NCBI GenBank assembly: GCA_000611775.1
Contig: KK106983.1
Coordinates: 561,542 to 625,541 of the forward strand
Length of the DNA: 64,000 nt
Reading direction: 5' to 3'
From: Umbilicaria muhlenbergii
Taxonomy: Eukaryota > Ascomycota > Lecanoromycetes > Umbilicariales > Umbilicariaceae
The notes beneath the pieces are model-generated. The model saw only the letters and a list, made by a program, of their open reading frames with translations. It had not been told where the DNA came from and made no database searches. Made by a program: the position numbers and the translations under genes. Positions 35,265 to 49,108 of the stretch are shown here, in pieces (position 1 is the first letter of the stretch; each line of letters begins with the position of its first letter).

Positions 35265-35801
35265 CAGGGTGCTATCGTCTGAGTCCGCAATAGAGTCCTC
35301 GCACGCACGAGCCATCTTGGAAACGTGGGTTAAGCCCTTTCACCCAAGATTTCGACTGTCATGATGAGAGGTAACGTGCTTGCTCAAGACCGTGACAAAG
35401 CAAAAGAAACTGTGCTAATGGTGCTTTTGGGGTAGTGTTGTGCCAAGGAGACATGGTGCCAGGGTATCGAGTGGTGTGTGTAGATGTGAGTCAAGCTGAA
35501 GTCTGAAACAGATGAAGTCCACCGCGCCTGTGCCTATGCATGAGATCGCTAAGATCAAGAGCGACTTCGAGGTATCAAGAGACAAGACAAATCGAGGGTG
35601 CCACTCATCATGCGAACCCGTGTTGAACTATTGCCGAAGCAACGTCTTCGCCGGGTTTCCATCCAAATTGCAACCGATATCGTTTCGCACATTTCCGCCT
35701 TTCCGCCGCCGTTCGATTAAGCCATCTACCTCCCTGTCTGTCTTCCGTTCGTTCGACTGTGTGTACAGGGTCAGGCTTGCTGGGTTCTTGCAAGTCAGTC
35801 T
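35265..35801. other. Convergent intergenic region
   Basis: 3' flanks of the ChaC gene (+) and the RRM gene (-). No gene seen. Confidence 0.5.
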
Positions 35802-36585
35802 CTACCAGCGGCCACCGCCGCTGCCACCTCCGGACTGCTGCTCTGCGTATCCTCCACCGCCACTACCGTACGATTGCCCACCTCCGGAGTAATGCTGGCC
35901 GCCACCGTAGCCTGCATGCGAGTTGTCAGCCGTGGAACCACAAACAACGATATACTGGATGGAAGAGGGTAGCCTCTCACCACTACCACCTCCAGAGCGG
36001 CCTTGGTTGTAGTCTCCTCCACCGCCTGATAAATTTTAGTCCTGGGATTCGTTTGAGGATTGATGAAACGTACCATACGATCCTCCACCGTAGCCACCTC
36101 CGCCACCGCCACGAGGGTTGTTGTTGTATCCACCACGCCCGCCGAAGCCTCCTCCACCTCCTCCTCCACCACCGCCGGAGCCGCGCTCAGATGCTTTGTC
36201 AACACGAATGGTACGACCGTCGAACCTGATTTAGTCAGTACTGACCGCTCGCTTCATCTAAGATGCCGTTCGGCTTACTCAATGTTATTCATGGAGGCGA
36301 TGGCCTGCTCAGCATCGGATTCCTGACCATAGCGAACGAAGCCGAAGCCACGGCTACGACCAGTATCACGGTCCTTGACGACAATCTATAGAAGAGTTGT
36401 CAGTGGCATGTGTAATTGACGAAAAGATATGGTCTTACCGCCTCTTCGACTTGGCCAAATTCTTCAAACTTGGTACGGAGAGCGTTGTCGTCGGTGTGCC
36501 ATGCAAGGCCACTGTTACCGGTCAGTCTCTGTTGACAGTCGCGAAAGATCCCCAGGAGTTCTTACCCAATGAAGAGCTTCGACAT
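35802..36585 (-). CDS. Glycine-rich RNA-binding protein, single RRM, 168 aa
   Basis: Six exons: 36566-36585, 36439-36511, 36279-36385, 36074-36225, 35981-36025, 35802-35911; sum 507 nt. It starts [19 protein letters not shown] with RNP2 (KLFIGG-like). RNP1 is SRGFGFVRY. The RRM ends at [10 protein letters not shown] by about residue 82; the rest is Gly-rich with GGYGGG, SYG and RGG-type segments. This is the small cold-inducible/GRP architecture; such proteins bind RNA and shuttle in stress responses. The Gly-rich tail is split by short introns with phase-1 boundaries inside Gly codons, which may allow in-frame skipping of the 45-nt exon 35,981-36,025. Confidence 0.92.
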
Positions 36586-38609
36586 GGTGGTTGTTGGAAT
36601 CGTTCAGTTGTTTCGGTCTAGCAAAGGTCTCAACATTTCCACATTCTTTCACACCGCGTCGCACACGTCGGTGTAGAAGATGAAGGACATAGTCAGGGGA
36701 CAACACGGAAGTACAACGATGCAATACATGATTGGCGCAGAGGAGCAAGAGTGGTGATGGTAGATCAAGTTCACTATCAGCAACGGTGTAAGAGCAGCGG
36801 ACGAACTTCTCAAGATGTGGTCGACGGTGTTGGTGTTGGGTTGGACGGTGTCGGAGAGGCTGGTGAGCAGGATGAAGAAAGCTCTGATGTGAGATCAGAA
36901 CAGGTGGGGTTGAGGGTTGATGTGGTTATGGTTATGGTTGTGGATGAGGTAGGGTGGTGGGTGGAGATGGTTAAGTCGGAAGAGAGGTTTCTCTATTTCA
37001 ACAGCCCCTCAATGATGTTGCGCTAAGTCACTTAGGACACGCTTAGGCGAGATTCACCATTCCAGATTTCAAATGAAGTGGAAGTCAAATGGAAAAGAGA
37101 ACTGGTTATGACGTTTCCTTTGCAGCGCTCCAGCCACCAAAGGGCCTAACCGTGAGAGAAGCTTGTTGGGGGTGGGTCACGTTATCTAATCTCCAATGTG
37201 TTGGATGCTGTTCTTGCCTGGTCTTGTTTCGTCTCTACACGATACTCACGGCAGATGCCCGATGGCGCCGCGAAATAGGGCGCCAACACTCAACGAAACG
37301 AAGCAGAGAGGCAGGAAAGAACGTGGCGTCTGGCGCCTCCACCCGCACTATCTTGGAGGGTGCGTCCAGCCGTAGTGGAGTACCCTAATCTGTATGCTGC
37401 TTAGGGTCGATCACCTACTTTCGTCGTAACCCTACGGCTCTTGCTATTGTTTCCGGCAAGGCTTGGATGCAGTGTGTAATCGGCATGAGGTCACAGGGCT
37501 TTCTGGCGACCCTCTTCACATTTTCATTCGATCAAGGGGTTGGACGACACCCTCGGATGCCTGTAGTACTTGCGTGTCGCGTCTACTGATGTGGTGTGAG
37601 GCTTCCGCACGTCCAGCTGTTTGGCTGTTCTCTTTGACACAGTGGGGCAAGGGTCTTGCGCACCCATGAGATAAGCTTGGCACCGAGCACCGATTACCGA
37701 CAGGACCTAAAGGTTTTTCAAGATCTACATCAACATCAGCGATGAGCAACGCAGGGCGTCCGCACGATGATGCTATTGGAAAAGCAAGATAGGAGCAGTG
37801 TGGCGGTTGAGGTGGACAATTGCATTCCTGAGGACAGATTGATTGAACTGTAGAGGCAATCCCCGTTTAGCTTTCCCTTCCGACGAGAGGATTCACACGC
37901 GAGTGCGGTGTCGAACACGAGTACCGTATCATTAGCCGTCAACCGTGAACCGTGCCACGCTGCCGATCCTGCTCTGCAATTTCTGACAGCTTGCCCCCCA
38001 GCCCCCTCACCACGTGTTGTCGATCAGGGTCTAGCTTATGTAACATCTGATTAACGTTGACTTGATTCTGGCGCACCAGGCAGAGGGCCGACGTGGCGAA
38101 GTTGCACCGTCTGGAGCAGATGCACAACCAAACCAGGAAGGCTTGATTATCGTGGTGGCCTTCTGCAGTATCTGCACCAATAAGTGTAAGATGCAGTGAT
38201 ACTTTCTTCAGCCCGAGAAGTCGGATTGATCCATTGCCTTGATCTTGATTCCCAGGGTGCAGAACAACATGCTAAAGCAGATCTAAAACTGACCAGGCCG
38301 AATTCCATCTCTGTTCATTCAATTTCACTTCTTCATCCTTGGAATGGAAGGACAATGCGCTTTTCAAACTCGGTCTTTTGCATGAATGCTCAATATTGCT
38401 GTATCAAATAATGAAATGGAGTCTCCCATTCTCTTACCGTATGCGGCAATCGCAGCATTGACATTTATCATCATGGCACTGTCCGTATTGGGTTCAAGCA
38501 CAACCTAGCGCTACTGACTTCGGCTGACGTCAAACGTTGCATCTCGCAATATAAGCAAAAGTCATGCCAGCTCCTCTTACTCTCAGGCACTCAAAACTTT
38601 TAAATCGCT
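36586..38609. other. Intergenic region, about 2 kb, divergent promoters
   Basis: Lies between the start codons of the RRM gene (-) and the gene at 38,610 (+). It contains a GGTTATGGTTATGGTTGTGG stretch near 36,923-36,942. Open stretches are short with no domain. A tRNA was looked for by eye and not found. Confidence 0.45.
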
Positions 38610-41600
38610 ATGCAGACAGCTTCCGAGGAACTTGTGTCACCAAGAGATGTGATACGCCACTGGCTGTCGCGCACGAATGGTGGTGACAAGTCTTTCGTGA
38701 CAGAAAAGCGCCATGAGCATGATATAGAGGAGCATAGGCGCGGGACGTATCAACATCCACCAGGTCACCATTCTGGGACCCGAAAAGCGCCCCAGCAAGG
38801 AACTGGGTTTAATCTCGGGCAACATCGAGAAACTAAGGCAAAGGCGTTGCCAACAGATGCCGGTGCGTTGGCAAAGACGTTCAAGAATGGAATACAGACA
38901 GAAGACTTCTGAAAGAGGTTAAACGAGGTTAGACTTGCTGATTGGTGTATACAGGGTATGGAGGAAGAGACAGGTCAATCGACAAGCCTGGCCAAACTCT
39001 TGCCAGTCGGCTTGGTCTCCAAACGCCATTTCGACTTCTCGGGGATGAGGGCCACCCCCAAGGTCCGCAGAGACATGACAGGCACCACATGAAGAAGCGG
39101 AGGATCAGCGTATCTTCAGGCACTACTTATCTACAGCCTGCCGTGGCCGCTGTAAACAGAGATTCCGAGAGCGATAACCGCAACCGCTCTCGACGCCACC
39201 ATCCAAGAATTAGCCTGCACAACGTCGACGACGACGATTTGACACCTTCAACTGTTTCCTCGAGTAGCTACAGCGTTGACGGTCGCTCATTAACGAAGCC
39301 TACCAAAACCTATGAAAGGAGACCGAGACACAAAATACGAGACGATCGCTACGAGAAGAAGCTAGTTAAGAAGCTAGCAAAGGCAAGGGCTAAAAAGGCC
39401 GCCAAGGAAGATGGCAAACGTAAGCGTAAGGCAAAATCAGGAGCTGTGCCCGCGCATGAATTTACAGCAAAGAACGTAACGCAGGATCGGCTCACGGTGA
39501 GATTTCTTCTTCGCAACGCCATGGTGACGCAAGGGAATTTTGTGCCGTTGTTGAAGCGTATCTGATAATCACTGGCTATAGCTGAGGCCAGTACGAAAAG
39601 TTGGTCTCTTCAAGAAGGGCCGCGCATCATCTCCAGTGAGGAGGAGAGGATGTGAGTATCTCTGCTCCACAAGCCTTCAGTCTTTCTGATAGATGGTTGT
39701 AGTACCGGATCTCGCTTTCTCGGAAATGACTTTCCTGACCACGCGACGAGACAGAGATCGAGAAACTGACGAGGTAATCAACCGCAACAAGCGGCGCAAG
39801 AAAGATAGAGCCGCCGACGCCGAGGAGGAGATCTCCAGGTTTTTCACCTCTGCCAAAGTTCCCATAGCCGAAAGCGATGCTAGGATTGGTCTAACTCGCT
39901 CGCATGAGCAAGGGACGATCACGGGTCGAAGAAGCGAACACAAGAGACGTGCTTCATCGGTCAATTCTAGTGCGCTACCTGAGTCAATAGCGGCTGCTGA
40001 GCTACCAGGTAGACCTTTTCTAGGGTTTGGGAACCGTGGAGCACGGCCATTGTCCTCGGCCTCTGCACATGAAACCACTTCAGATACTTCAGCGCCGAAG
40101 TCGCCTGTGGCGGGGTTGAGTATATCGACAGTCGGAGCAAGGAGTCTCCTCACCTGGTCTAGGAGTGGTGCGGTATCGCATGGTTCTGGGACGGATGCAC
40201 CACCAGAATGCATGGAGAGTGATCCTCTGGGGAAGGAGAAGGGAGGTGGTGGTAATTTCGGAGAACCCATCTTGGATCTCGGCCGGCTAAACCCGAGCGG
40301 CCCGACCGTTTGCCGCTGTCATTTCCAAGCAGACGATGTATCCACACAGAAATCTCCGAAGGGAAACGGAATGAGGACCGGTGCAGCAATACCGGATGCA
40401 GACTCTGGCGAGAGCTTAAAACGTCCGGAACAAGATCAAAGCAACCAGCAAGGTATCAAAGAAGCCGAGCCCCAGGGTCAGAAGGACGAAGCACAACCCA
40501 TGGCAAACGTATCTAGCAATCAACAAATCGGCAAGTCTGGCGCAGCGGATGCCTCTGATGGTGGCTACTCGGCACTGAAGGATCCTCTGTTGTCAATTGA
40601 GGAGAGCACAGCCACGCAGGAAGAAGGGTTAGAAGCCTTCGATTTAGGCATCGATAGACTACTCCGTGAATGCAGAACCAAGGCCGCAGAGGTTGCTCTC
40701 GGACAGAACCAACATAATCAGCCCGCAAGCCCAGAGGAGCAGGAGAGGCCGAGCCCTTTTCAAATTCACCAACACAAGTCCCACACGGCGAACATCATTG
40801 AAACACAGGAGCCGATGGAAACGTGTGATCAGTATCTGCAACCGTGGGACTTCAATAACACCGTTCCTCATGATCAAGCAATTGGAGCTGGAATGATAGA
40901 TGACTGCACATCTGATTCAGAACCTGGACCACATCCGTATCGAAACGAGTGTGACGGTATCTCTGGGCGCAATATATCTATGGGCACCACGGAAGGCTAC
41001 TATGTGGTGCCACAAGGTCTTCAAAGCGTTGACAGAAATGCGGGGCAGGGAGCGAGGAGACTGCACGGCCCTCAGACCCCAGAGCAAGGTAGGCCAGTTA
41101 TTGAAAGTTCTGACGCTCTGATGCGAGATAGGAATACTGGTATCGTGTGTGGTAGCTGGCCACTCGCATACGACTACAAACTTGCTGGTCCTACCATTGA
41201 GCGCATGTCCCATCAAAATTTGTACGCTGCCCAGGACAGCGACCGGGACTACGATCCTCAGTCGTTTTATGATTACAACAAGCAGGGTCAGCAATTGGAC
41301 GGTCGCCCCGACGAGCTTGAAAATGACGTAGAGGGTTGGGGCTCATCATTCGACAGTGTGACAATGGCTCAAGACCTCAGACTCATCAGGGAATGCGGGT
41401 TCTCTGAAAGCTATCAACAGATGGATGAAGTTAGTCTTTTGCCTACCACAACCTCTTCCGTCAACGCCAGCAATTTTGGGCAGGTAGACACTTGTGGATA
41501 TCCCCACCACAGATACATAGGGTTGGGATACTCTGCCGCACTGTCCCCGTCTTCATTCCCGCGCCTTAGAGATTCGGGCACTCTCTTCTCGAGGTGCACA

Positions 41601-41666
41601 GCCGATCAAAGAAACACCAATAGTCCTCCAATGCCAGGATTTTGGCAGCCGCATAAGTTATATTAA
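38610..41666 (+). CDS. Fungal protein of unknown function, about 942 aa
   Basis: Model: 38610-38862, 38955-39496, 39582-39651, 39703-41666 (sum 2,829 nt, phases consistent). The last three exons are firm: the join gives VRKVGLFKKGRASSPVRRRG then LPDLAFSEMTFLTT without a break. The start is less sure; exon 1 could be wrong and translation could begin at the ATG near 39,087. Visible features: basic Lys/Ala-rich helix around DRYEKKLVKKLAKARAKK, an acidic/basic segment RKKDRAADAEEEISRFF, and otherwise low-complexity, Ser/Gln/Asp-rich, probably disordered sequence ending FWQPHKLY. No enzyme motif or membrane segment. The composition suggests a nuclear or scaffold protein; I do not recognise the family. 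Confidence 0.7.
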
Positions 41667-43408
41667 GTTGCTGTAATTGGCTCAATGTACATGTATTAGG
41701 TCAACGCAATTCGATCACAGCTAGTGCTTGATTCAATCTACAAGAGAAAGTGGATGCTCGTAGTTACTTGCAGCGTCAACGCCGTTTTTGGGTGTGCAGT
41801 TATCTTCAACAGCATACATGAGACTGGTTCTTTCCGTCAATAAAATCGTACATGCAACAGCAGGAAGCTGGGATGCTATTTCGACCGCTTCGTTTGTCCC
41901 ACGCATGGGCTTGTCTGGGCAACTGAGAAAACGGGCGAATGGCCACGAGAGTACAAGCTTGGCAATGCCCCAAACCCCATCCATTGTCGTCGAAGACATG
42001 CCACCAGCGCCCCCAAGCGCCAGCAGAGCGAACAGTCGAGTGGAATCAGCGGCTAGCAGTAGGCCGCAGTAGTTTCTTTTGTCGGTGGAGATGATTCCTC
42101 AAAATCCGATTCGTTTTCGGTGGCTTCAAAGCCATCGTTTTTGGCAGAGGGCAATTTCCCCAAGGCAATAGGGGCTTCTGCAGGCGAACGTTGGCATCAG
42201 GTACAAGTATAATTTGCAAGGGCCACCCGCGCGCTTTCCCATCAGGTACATGTCTTTCGGCTGCTTCGTTCTAGGGACCTGCGTAGCTTCATCATTCAAC
42301 TTTCAATGTAATGCGATGCGCTCTTCGGCGGGTCGATGCAGCCTGATATCGTGAGCATATCCGATCGTTTGTTGTGCGCAAGCTACCAGATTGGATGATG
42401 AAGACTTTCAAACCCAGCCTTATGCGGTTTCGGAAGCTTGCAGAGCGATTGAGCGTTAGGGAATTAGGGAGGGCGCCGAAACGTTTCAGGGTCCAATCAA
42501 CGTGAGTGAGCAAGAACTAAAGGAGGAGGGTCCATCTTAAGCATGATCGGCGTGGAGAATAGACTCCGACGAATGAGACAACTGCCTGGAGGTCCCCCCA
42601 AACTTGAAACCGAGACAGTACCAGAATACAGCTACAGTGCTGTATGGATGGCACTCCAGTGGCAACAAACAGCGACGGGTGAACAGCCAGAGTCAAGTGT
42701 CGTGGTGACATTCGCACACTTGCCCTGGCCCACTCATCGCGCTGTGGAGCCGGACAGTAGCACTCTTGCTGGAGGCGATGGCCAATGCCTGAATGGGCAG
42801 AGGGCGACAGATTGTGTCTGTGGCTCTTGGACGTGCTCGAGGTGACACAGCGTAAGCTTCCGGGGGGTGGCTAGTCGTTTGTTAGATCGGCCTAGTGATA
42901 TCGCCTGCCAACGCACCCCTGTCGCTAATCACCCAGCGACCCAGCGACCCAGCGACCCAGCGCGTTTCGCCTGGGCAGTAATCATTACCTACGGTACTGG
43001 GAGCACCGTTGCGACAGCCCTCACTCCTTTCACACCTTTCCCTCTTTCCCTCTTTCCCTCTCGGCCTCTTCAGGAGAATCATCCTCTCTCCGAATCCATG
43101 TACAGGACATCTTCATCTCTATCGCCAGCCCTTCAATTACGACCAACAATTCGTTGATATCCTGCATTGGACGCTTCTCCGCATCGACTTCGCTTCACCC
43201 GGGCGTGGTCCACTCATCGTTGCAGGGCTACCCACGTCACCAGCATCACAGACGAAAGTATTCCCCCAGATAAAACCCCACGCCAACTCCACGAACTACT
43301 CCGGAACATCTAGTCACCAAATAGTGAACCGAGCAGCTCACGGCGCTTTCACTCCACTGCGCCAATGATCCCACCATCAATACTATTCTAGAAGCCTGTT
43401 GTACCGCA
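41667..43408. other. Intergenic region with MSB1 promoter; two simple repeats
   Basis: An 8-bp repeat CAGCGACC in about four copies lies at 42,933-42,962, and a pyrimidine tract CTTTCCCT in three copies at 43,033-43,064, both upstream of the MSB1-like start. Pyrimidine tracts are usual in fungal promoters. A - strand open stretch (41,733-41,999, 88 codons) shows no domain. Confidence 0.5.
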
Positions 43409-46400
43409 ATGCCCTCTTTCTCGAGTATCTTCAAGCGTAAGGAGGCGGCCGGTACTCCTTCCAAGGCGAAAACGAAGAGAATCGTCGAGCAGAACGGTGC
43501 GGCTCCAGTACCACCGCAGAAGCCACAATGGGAAGACGCATGGCTGCGCAAGGATGTCGATCCAGACGAGGTGCAGGAGCTTTTGCAAGGTTGTACATAT
43601 GAAATCAAATCAAGAGGTGAATACTCAACATATGACAGACCTTAGAGGCTAGGGTATAGTCCATTGCGGACCTCAGCTCACTTCTACTACCATTCTAGCT
43701 CTGGACATGCCATTCTTGTTACTACCTTTTCGACCGGCCTCGGATCCTAGCGCAGCTCGTACCTTCGTACGGAACTACTTCAATCCCAGCTTCGATCCTG
43801 TCACCGAGAAGATGCGCCGGCTTGAAGGAGAAAATCTAAGTCAGGAACTACGTTTGACTGAGCCAATGGTAAGAGGGCAGAACTTCTCCCAGCTTGAACC
43901 CGAGCTCAGTACTTCAGGTCCTCTGCAGTGTCATGAAGTGGTGTTGGAGCAGACTCGCCGGTGGAGTTGTATCCTGGGACGCGTACGAGCTATTCAGAGT
44001 CGGAGAACAAGGTACTCTTATCACACTTCGAGTGAAGTGGATGGCGCACTGACACGATGGTATCTAGATTCAAATATGGCCCGTGACGCCTTTGCCACCT
44101 TCATTCCCATTAGCGTAGATTCCGAAGCGCGGACTAGGATCATCTTCGACTTCTTCGACTTGTTGGCTGCCATTGCGGCTCATGGTAAGACCAATGGCTT
44201 AGGCGGCCGAAAGTTGTCAAGATTGGCGGGCTGGTGGGCTTTTGAGCATGAAGATGCCAGCAACGGCTTCGATGGAGGCTATCGATCATGGGCTAGGTCA
44301 GTTCCCATCTCTATCTTGGAGCAGAATCTTCAGCTACTGATGCTTGCTCAAGCGCTGCCGACGCCACGAGCCATCTCTTCTTTGCCTATCTTCGTTCTCT
44401 TTCGCCAGATTCTGTTCGAGGCATCAATGGAATCTCGGCATTACCACTTTCATTGCAAGCATTGGCAGAGTCCACCGAATACCCACCGGTTAGACAGGAG
44501 AAGATGCAAACCAGGACGACAAAGGTAGCGATGATTGTCGATTCTGTCTCACCAACGCCATTCGCTCTACTGCGTCGGGCCAGGCACTTCCAATACCGAG
44601 ATGATGATCGGGCCTTACAGGAGTTCTCCGATTTTGAGGACCCAGTGCTGGCGCTGACTGATGAATGTCGCCGAGTACTCAAGTCCATATCGACGACAAA
44701 CCAATCGACAGTCTCTACGTCCAAGGTTTCCACAAGCCTGGGCGATGCTTCTTGGTCACGGTTCGAAGACATCGGGTTCGGTGACTTTGGAGACGAGTCA
44801 GAACATGATGACGAGATTGACGGGTCGGCGCTTCGAAGAAAACGGCAGGCACCCCATGGTCTGAGATCCTCCCCTCGTTCCGCAAACCAGGAAGGGGGCC
44901 GTCCTACGACTCCTTCCTGGGCCGACTTTTTGTCGTCTGGATTCGTCGATGATTCGGGTGGTCAAAGACCGGCTCCGCTGATTCTACCTCCGGACAAGAT
45001 CTTACCCCCAATAAATATCAGTAGTCCAACTGCACAATTGCGTAGATGCGGGCCTGACGACGAGTCTAAGCTAGAGCCTGGTGAGCTTGCGAGTATCACT
45101 ACATTCCAATTGGACGACGCATTCTGGTGGGTCTGGATCACCAGTCTTGCTGGCGAGGAGCCAACTCAACGCAAAGCAGTCTTCGGGAGATGCGCTCTGA
45201 TCGAGACGAAAATCAAAGGTGGTCGATGGCTTGTTATGGAAGAGATTGTCAAAGGTGCTGCACCTGAGCCAGAAAGTGGTGCTTACATTGCGGAGAAGAA
45301 GAGCCGTTTCGGTTTCAGTAAGAGAAGCCGAACGACGCGGAGCAAGTCCTCGGCCAGAGGCAAAACTCCAGTTCCCTCCACTCCCGAACCATACCTCAGA
45401 AGCAATCAGGCCTCCCCACTGAGCAAATCAAGCGTTGGGCCTGACCAGCATGCGCGGATACAAGCCGCGGCGGCGGCATTGCAGCAAAAGCAGAAGCAGC
45501 AAGACCTCGACTTTGTAGGCCTCAGAAGAGCAAGAACTGAGGATACGGCATCTACGAAGACTAACAGTGTGTTTACATTACAACCTGTCATCATGAGTGA
45601 AGCAGGTCCTGCCATGAAGTGGGCAAGCAGTTATGACAAGGACGCTGTTCGAACCGCCTACTTGGGAAACAACTTTGCTGGAAGAGGGTCAGACACAGAC
45701 ATACCCAGGAGTAAAGGAGGCCCTTATGGCAGTGTGAGGGGTACGAATGGATCAGCTGCCCCCGTGACGCCAGTTCAAGAACCGGCTTTACCTAGGAATG
45801 AATCTTATGGCTTCCCCAAGCAAGATGCTGCATTACCCAGGAGCGAATCTGGCCTGTCGAGTGCCCGATCAACGAAGAACAGGAATCTTCCAGCATTGCC
45901 GCAAGAAAAGCTCGAGCAGTTAGCACCAGAGACACCGCCACAAGACCGAATGCCGACTCCGTCTTCAGCGCCATTGCCGGCAGCACCAGCTCAAGAGATT
46001 CATGACTGGAACCAAGCAGTGACTCAGGCTGCAGAGGTACCTCTTCCGTTCGTGACCCCTATGGAGTATCCTGCTCAAGCGGGAACGAAGCCCTTGGTGT
46101 CCCCCCAGCAAGACCACTATCAACTTGCGGATGACACCACCCGTAGAATGAACCGGGAGCCAAACACAATTGAACAAACATCTAACGGCTATGGGTCCGC
46201 TGGCTCGTCACCCGAGAACAAGAAAAGCACCGGCAAGCTGAAGAAAAAGCAAGATGTGGGTGGTGGTTTCAAAGGGTTCTTTGGGAGGAAAAAGTCCTTC
46301 CAACCACCGGCAGGGTTCGGGCAAGCTACGAAGAGTAACGAAGAAGCAGTTGCGGCAGCTCGTGCAGCTTTGCAAGGTTTCCAGCCACCTCAGCGCATCC

Positions 46401-47266
46401 ACAAATCGAATCAGGCCGGCTTGGCTGCTTCGCAACAATCGACGGTCCGCCGACGGCTCTCTGGAATAGGGAGGAAGAGAGCGCCGCTAGTAGGCTCAGC
46501 TACAACGGAGCAACCAGTCTTTGTCGAGGAAAACAAGCCGCCTTTTGCAACTGAAGATGAGACACCGGTCGAATTAACTCAATCTGAACCTCCTCGTAAT
46601 AGATCCAGACCTCCTAATACCCATTTCGAACCAACTCAGCACCAGCATCAGGATTTGGAAGCTAGCAATAGTCGCAATGATACTATCGAGCAACGTGGCG
46701 CAGAGAGTGAGCTCTACAGGTTCAATCAGGGTCCTTTAGAGCAACCTGCTTTTGTACCGCAGGACTCGCCCCAGCAAGACTCGGCTGAGTTTGACACGCC
46801 AGCTACACCGCCCATACACCAGCATGAAGTATCTCAGAACGAGCAAACAGTGCAACAATGGGAAATGCCGCACAATGGACAAGGCATGCAACAAAGTGAG
46901 GCGACCTATGAGGAGCAAGCCATGAAAGAACGTCAGAGACTCTACCACCAGCAAGCAGACAATGCTTCCGAGGACTCAGTCGAGCTAGTAACCGGGCACA
47001 TGCCTGTGCAGGATAGATGGGCGCAGATTAGGAAGAATGCTATAGAGCGGGCGAAGAAGCAGAGCGAAGAAGCGTCAGAACAACCCCAAATGGATAGAAC
47101 TGATGATGGCGAGACGAGTGGCGAGGAAAGTAAGTTGTCCCACTTGCTGTACTCGCAAATATACCCTAATGACCTCCCAGCCATTGAATCTCGTGTTGCG
47201 CGCATCAAGGCCCGCGTTGCGGAGCTTACCGGCAACATGGAGGGCGCTGGATCCGCTCGCCGTTAG
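43409..47266 (+). CDS. MSB1: MSB1-like morphogenesis/Rho-signalling protein, 1,204 aa
   Basis: Five exons: 43409-43616, 43699-43868, 43918-44011, 44068-44296, 44353-47266; sum 3,615 nt. N-terminus MPSFSSIFKRKEAAG. The conserved MSB1 (RhoGAP-like fold) domain spans roughly residues 30-420, with DPDEVQELLQGCTYEIKSRA, MPFLLLPFRP, VLCSVMKWCWSRL, ARDAFATFIPISVDS and GGRKLSRLAGWWAFEH. The second half is long, disordered, Gln/Pro/Ser-rich, with a basic FKGFFGRKKSFQ patch and a predicted coiled coil at the end. In yeast Msb1 works with Bem1/Cdc42/Rho1 at sites of polarised growth; a hyphal-tip or septum role is expected. Upstream are two pyrimidine-rich simple repeats. Confidence 0.88.
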
Positions 47267-49108
47267 TGACAAGGAGCCGCATGGCTTCGCTCGTCCAACT
47301 TTCTATGCGCCTTTGCTCCAACGTCTATTTCACCTACACTTGGACCCAGAATTACCTCCTACTACTTCTCGACCACCAAAATCTTGCCAACAGAGTTCTT
47401 CCACCACTTCTAGGGACCACCACGGACCCTTTTCATATTAATTCGGTTTCACATGATACCATTTTCTCTCGCGTTTCCCGTTCTAGATTCACCCATATTG
47501 CACATATCCTCAGTGTATTCGAATGTACAGCTTACCTGCTTTGCGTCTCGTCGTTGACTTCGCTACTCAGTGCGATCAAGCGGGCGTTGGAGATACCACT
47601 GAACTTGCAGATCTTTTTTCTTTCAATATCCTTTTGCTGTACCTGACGACTGTTCATAATACCCAGGGGGAGGGGAGTTGAGCCTAATGTGATGGTGGTC
47701 GTGGGTACGGGGCTCGCGGGGAATAATCTTTGCAGGCAGGGTACATGGGATTGCAATTTATAGACTGGGGGGGAGGTTAGTACATGAAATGCAGATACCT
47801 TGCTGAGGCTACGAGCGCGTCCTGTGGTTGAGTGTGATATCACACGTGCACTGGTTGTGTGTGTAGAACTCACGGAAATAGCTGGTGGTTACCAAGGAGG
47901 GCCTCATCATCCAACTCTACTGTGTTTATGCAGAGACATCGAAGAACTTGTCAGCAGTATTCACTCACCCCTTCACGTCCCATAAATCGATTATTTACCA
48001 TTAGTATATCCCAAACACTATCAAGACCCGCTCCACAATCCTCACCACTCCGCACTGCGCCCCCCCTCCCCGCGCCCTCACAACCCAACACAGACCACAC
48101 CCCCCACCAGGTGGCTTGGCAAAAAAACCGAGGGTGCAGGCGCCAGTCTGGCGTACGGCCACCATCAATAGCTGTTCTGCGTAAAATGGGGATCTAGGCC
48201 GCCCTTAGGAACGCAATCCATGTCGGACTGCAAATTTCCAACGGTTTGTTAAAATGTACGGAACTCATAGATAGCCTTGAGGACTGAGTGAGGTCGGTGC
48301 TTTGATTGAGTGGGGGATCCCTCAAGAGGGTTGCAGCTTTTGTTTATTGTGAGACCTCACTCGACGAGTAGGCGCTGACGTGTGGATGAACATAAGTAAA
48401 CAGTCAGGCGTAGGGTCGGAATGAGTGGCAGTTGCGACAACAGGGGGTACGCCTACGCAGGGTAACGAAGCACCGACCGCAGGCCTCAAAGATATGAATC
48501 TCATAAAACCCTTGGAAGTGGTTTGAGCTGTGTAATACCTCACTGATTACGGGTCTTTCCTGATCTTGCGCTTTGGTGTTGATTCGATGCTGGGGAAGAA
48601 AGGCTGCCTGGATGCATTTTACTTGGAGCTGCCCACATATTTCGACCCGACGACGCCTGGGGGTCACCTCGACCATTTGACGGAAAAATTTGATGAGGAT
48701 CGGTTTGATTTACGTAGGGGTTTAGATACTTCATTTTCGCTTTTGTGGTATGGAGTGGGGTGCCAGATAAAGACTGCCAATTATTTTTGTCCTTGTGCCT
48801 GCTGGGGTGTTCCCCCACTACTCAGGGCTTTTTGTCCGATACCCTTACCTACCCTTCGCTGGCCCTGCCCGCGCCGGACTCGCGAGCCAATTACCGATTT
48901 CGATTCCCTTCGCGACCAACTCCATCATCAACATCACTTTTACAGATAGGTCGTCTGCTCGATAGCTTCGTATCAGGAGATTGTTTTGTGGTTGGGTCAC
49001 ATATAAGTCGCTGGTGAGCACGCGGTTGGGCTTCGGTGAGTTCTTTTTGATACAGGTGCAGGTTGAGATGAGGTGGATGCTGAGTATATTAGTGGTTGAA
49101 GTGATGCA
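47267..49108. other. Intergenic region, about 1.8 kb, nothing recognised
   Basis: 3' flank of the MSB1-like gene and 5' flank of the F-box-like gene. Short C-rich segments near 48,050-48,110. No gene or repeat of note. Confidence 0.5.

Noticed and set aside
39677-40270. 197-codon - strand open frame over the unknown 942-aa gene
   Set aside because: Antisense to a longer, phase-consistent multi-exon model; no domain.
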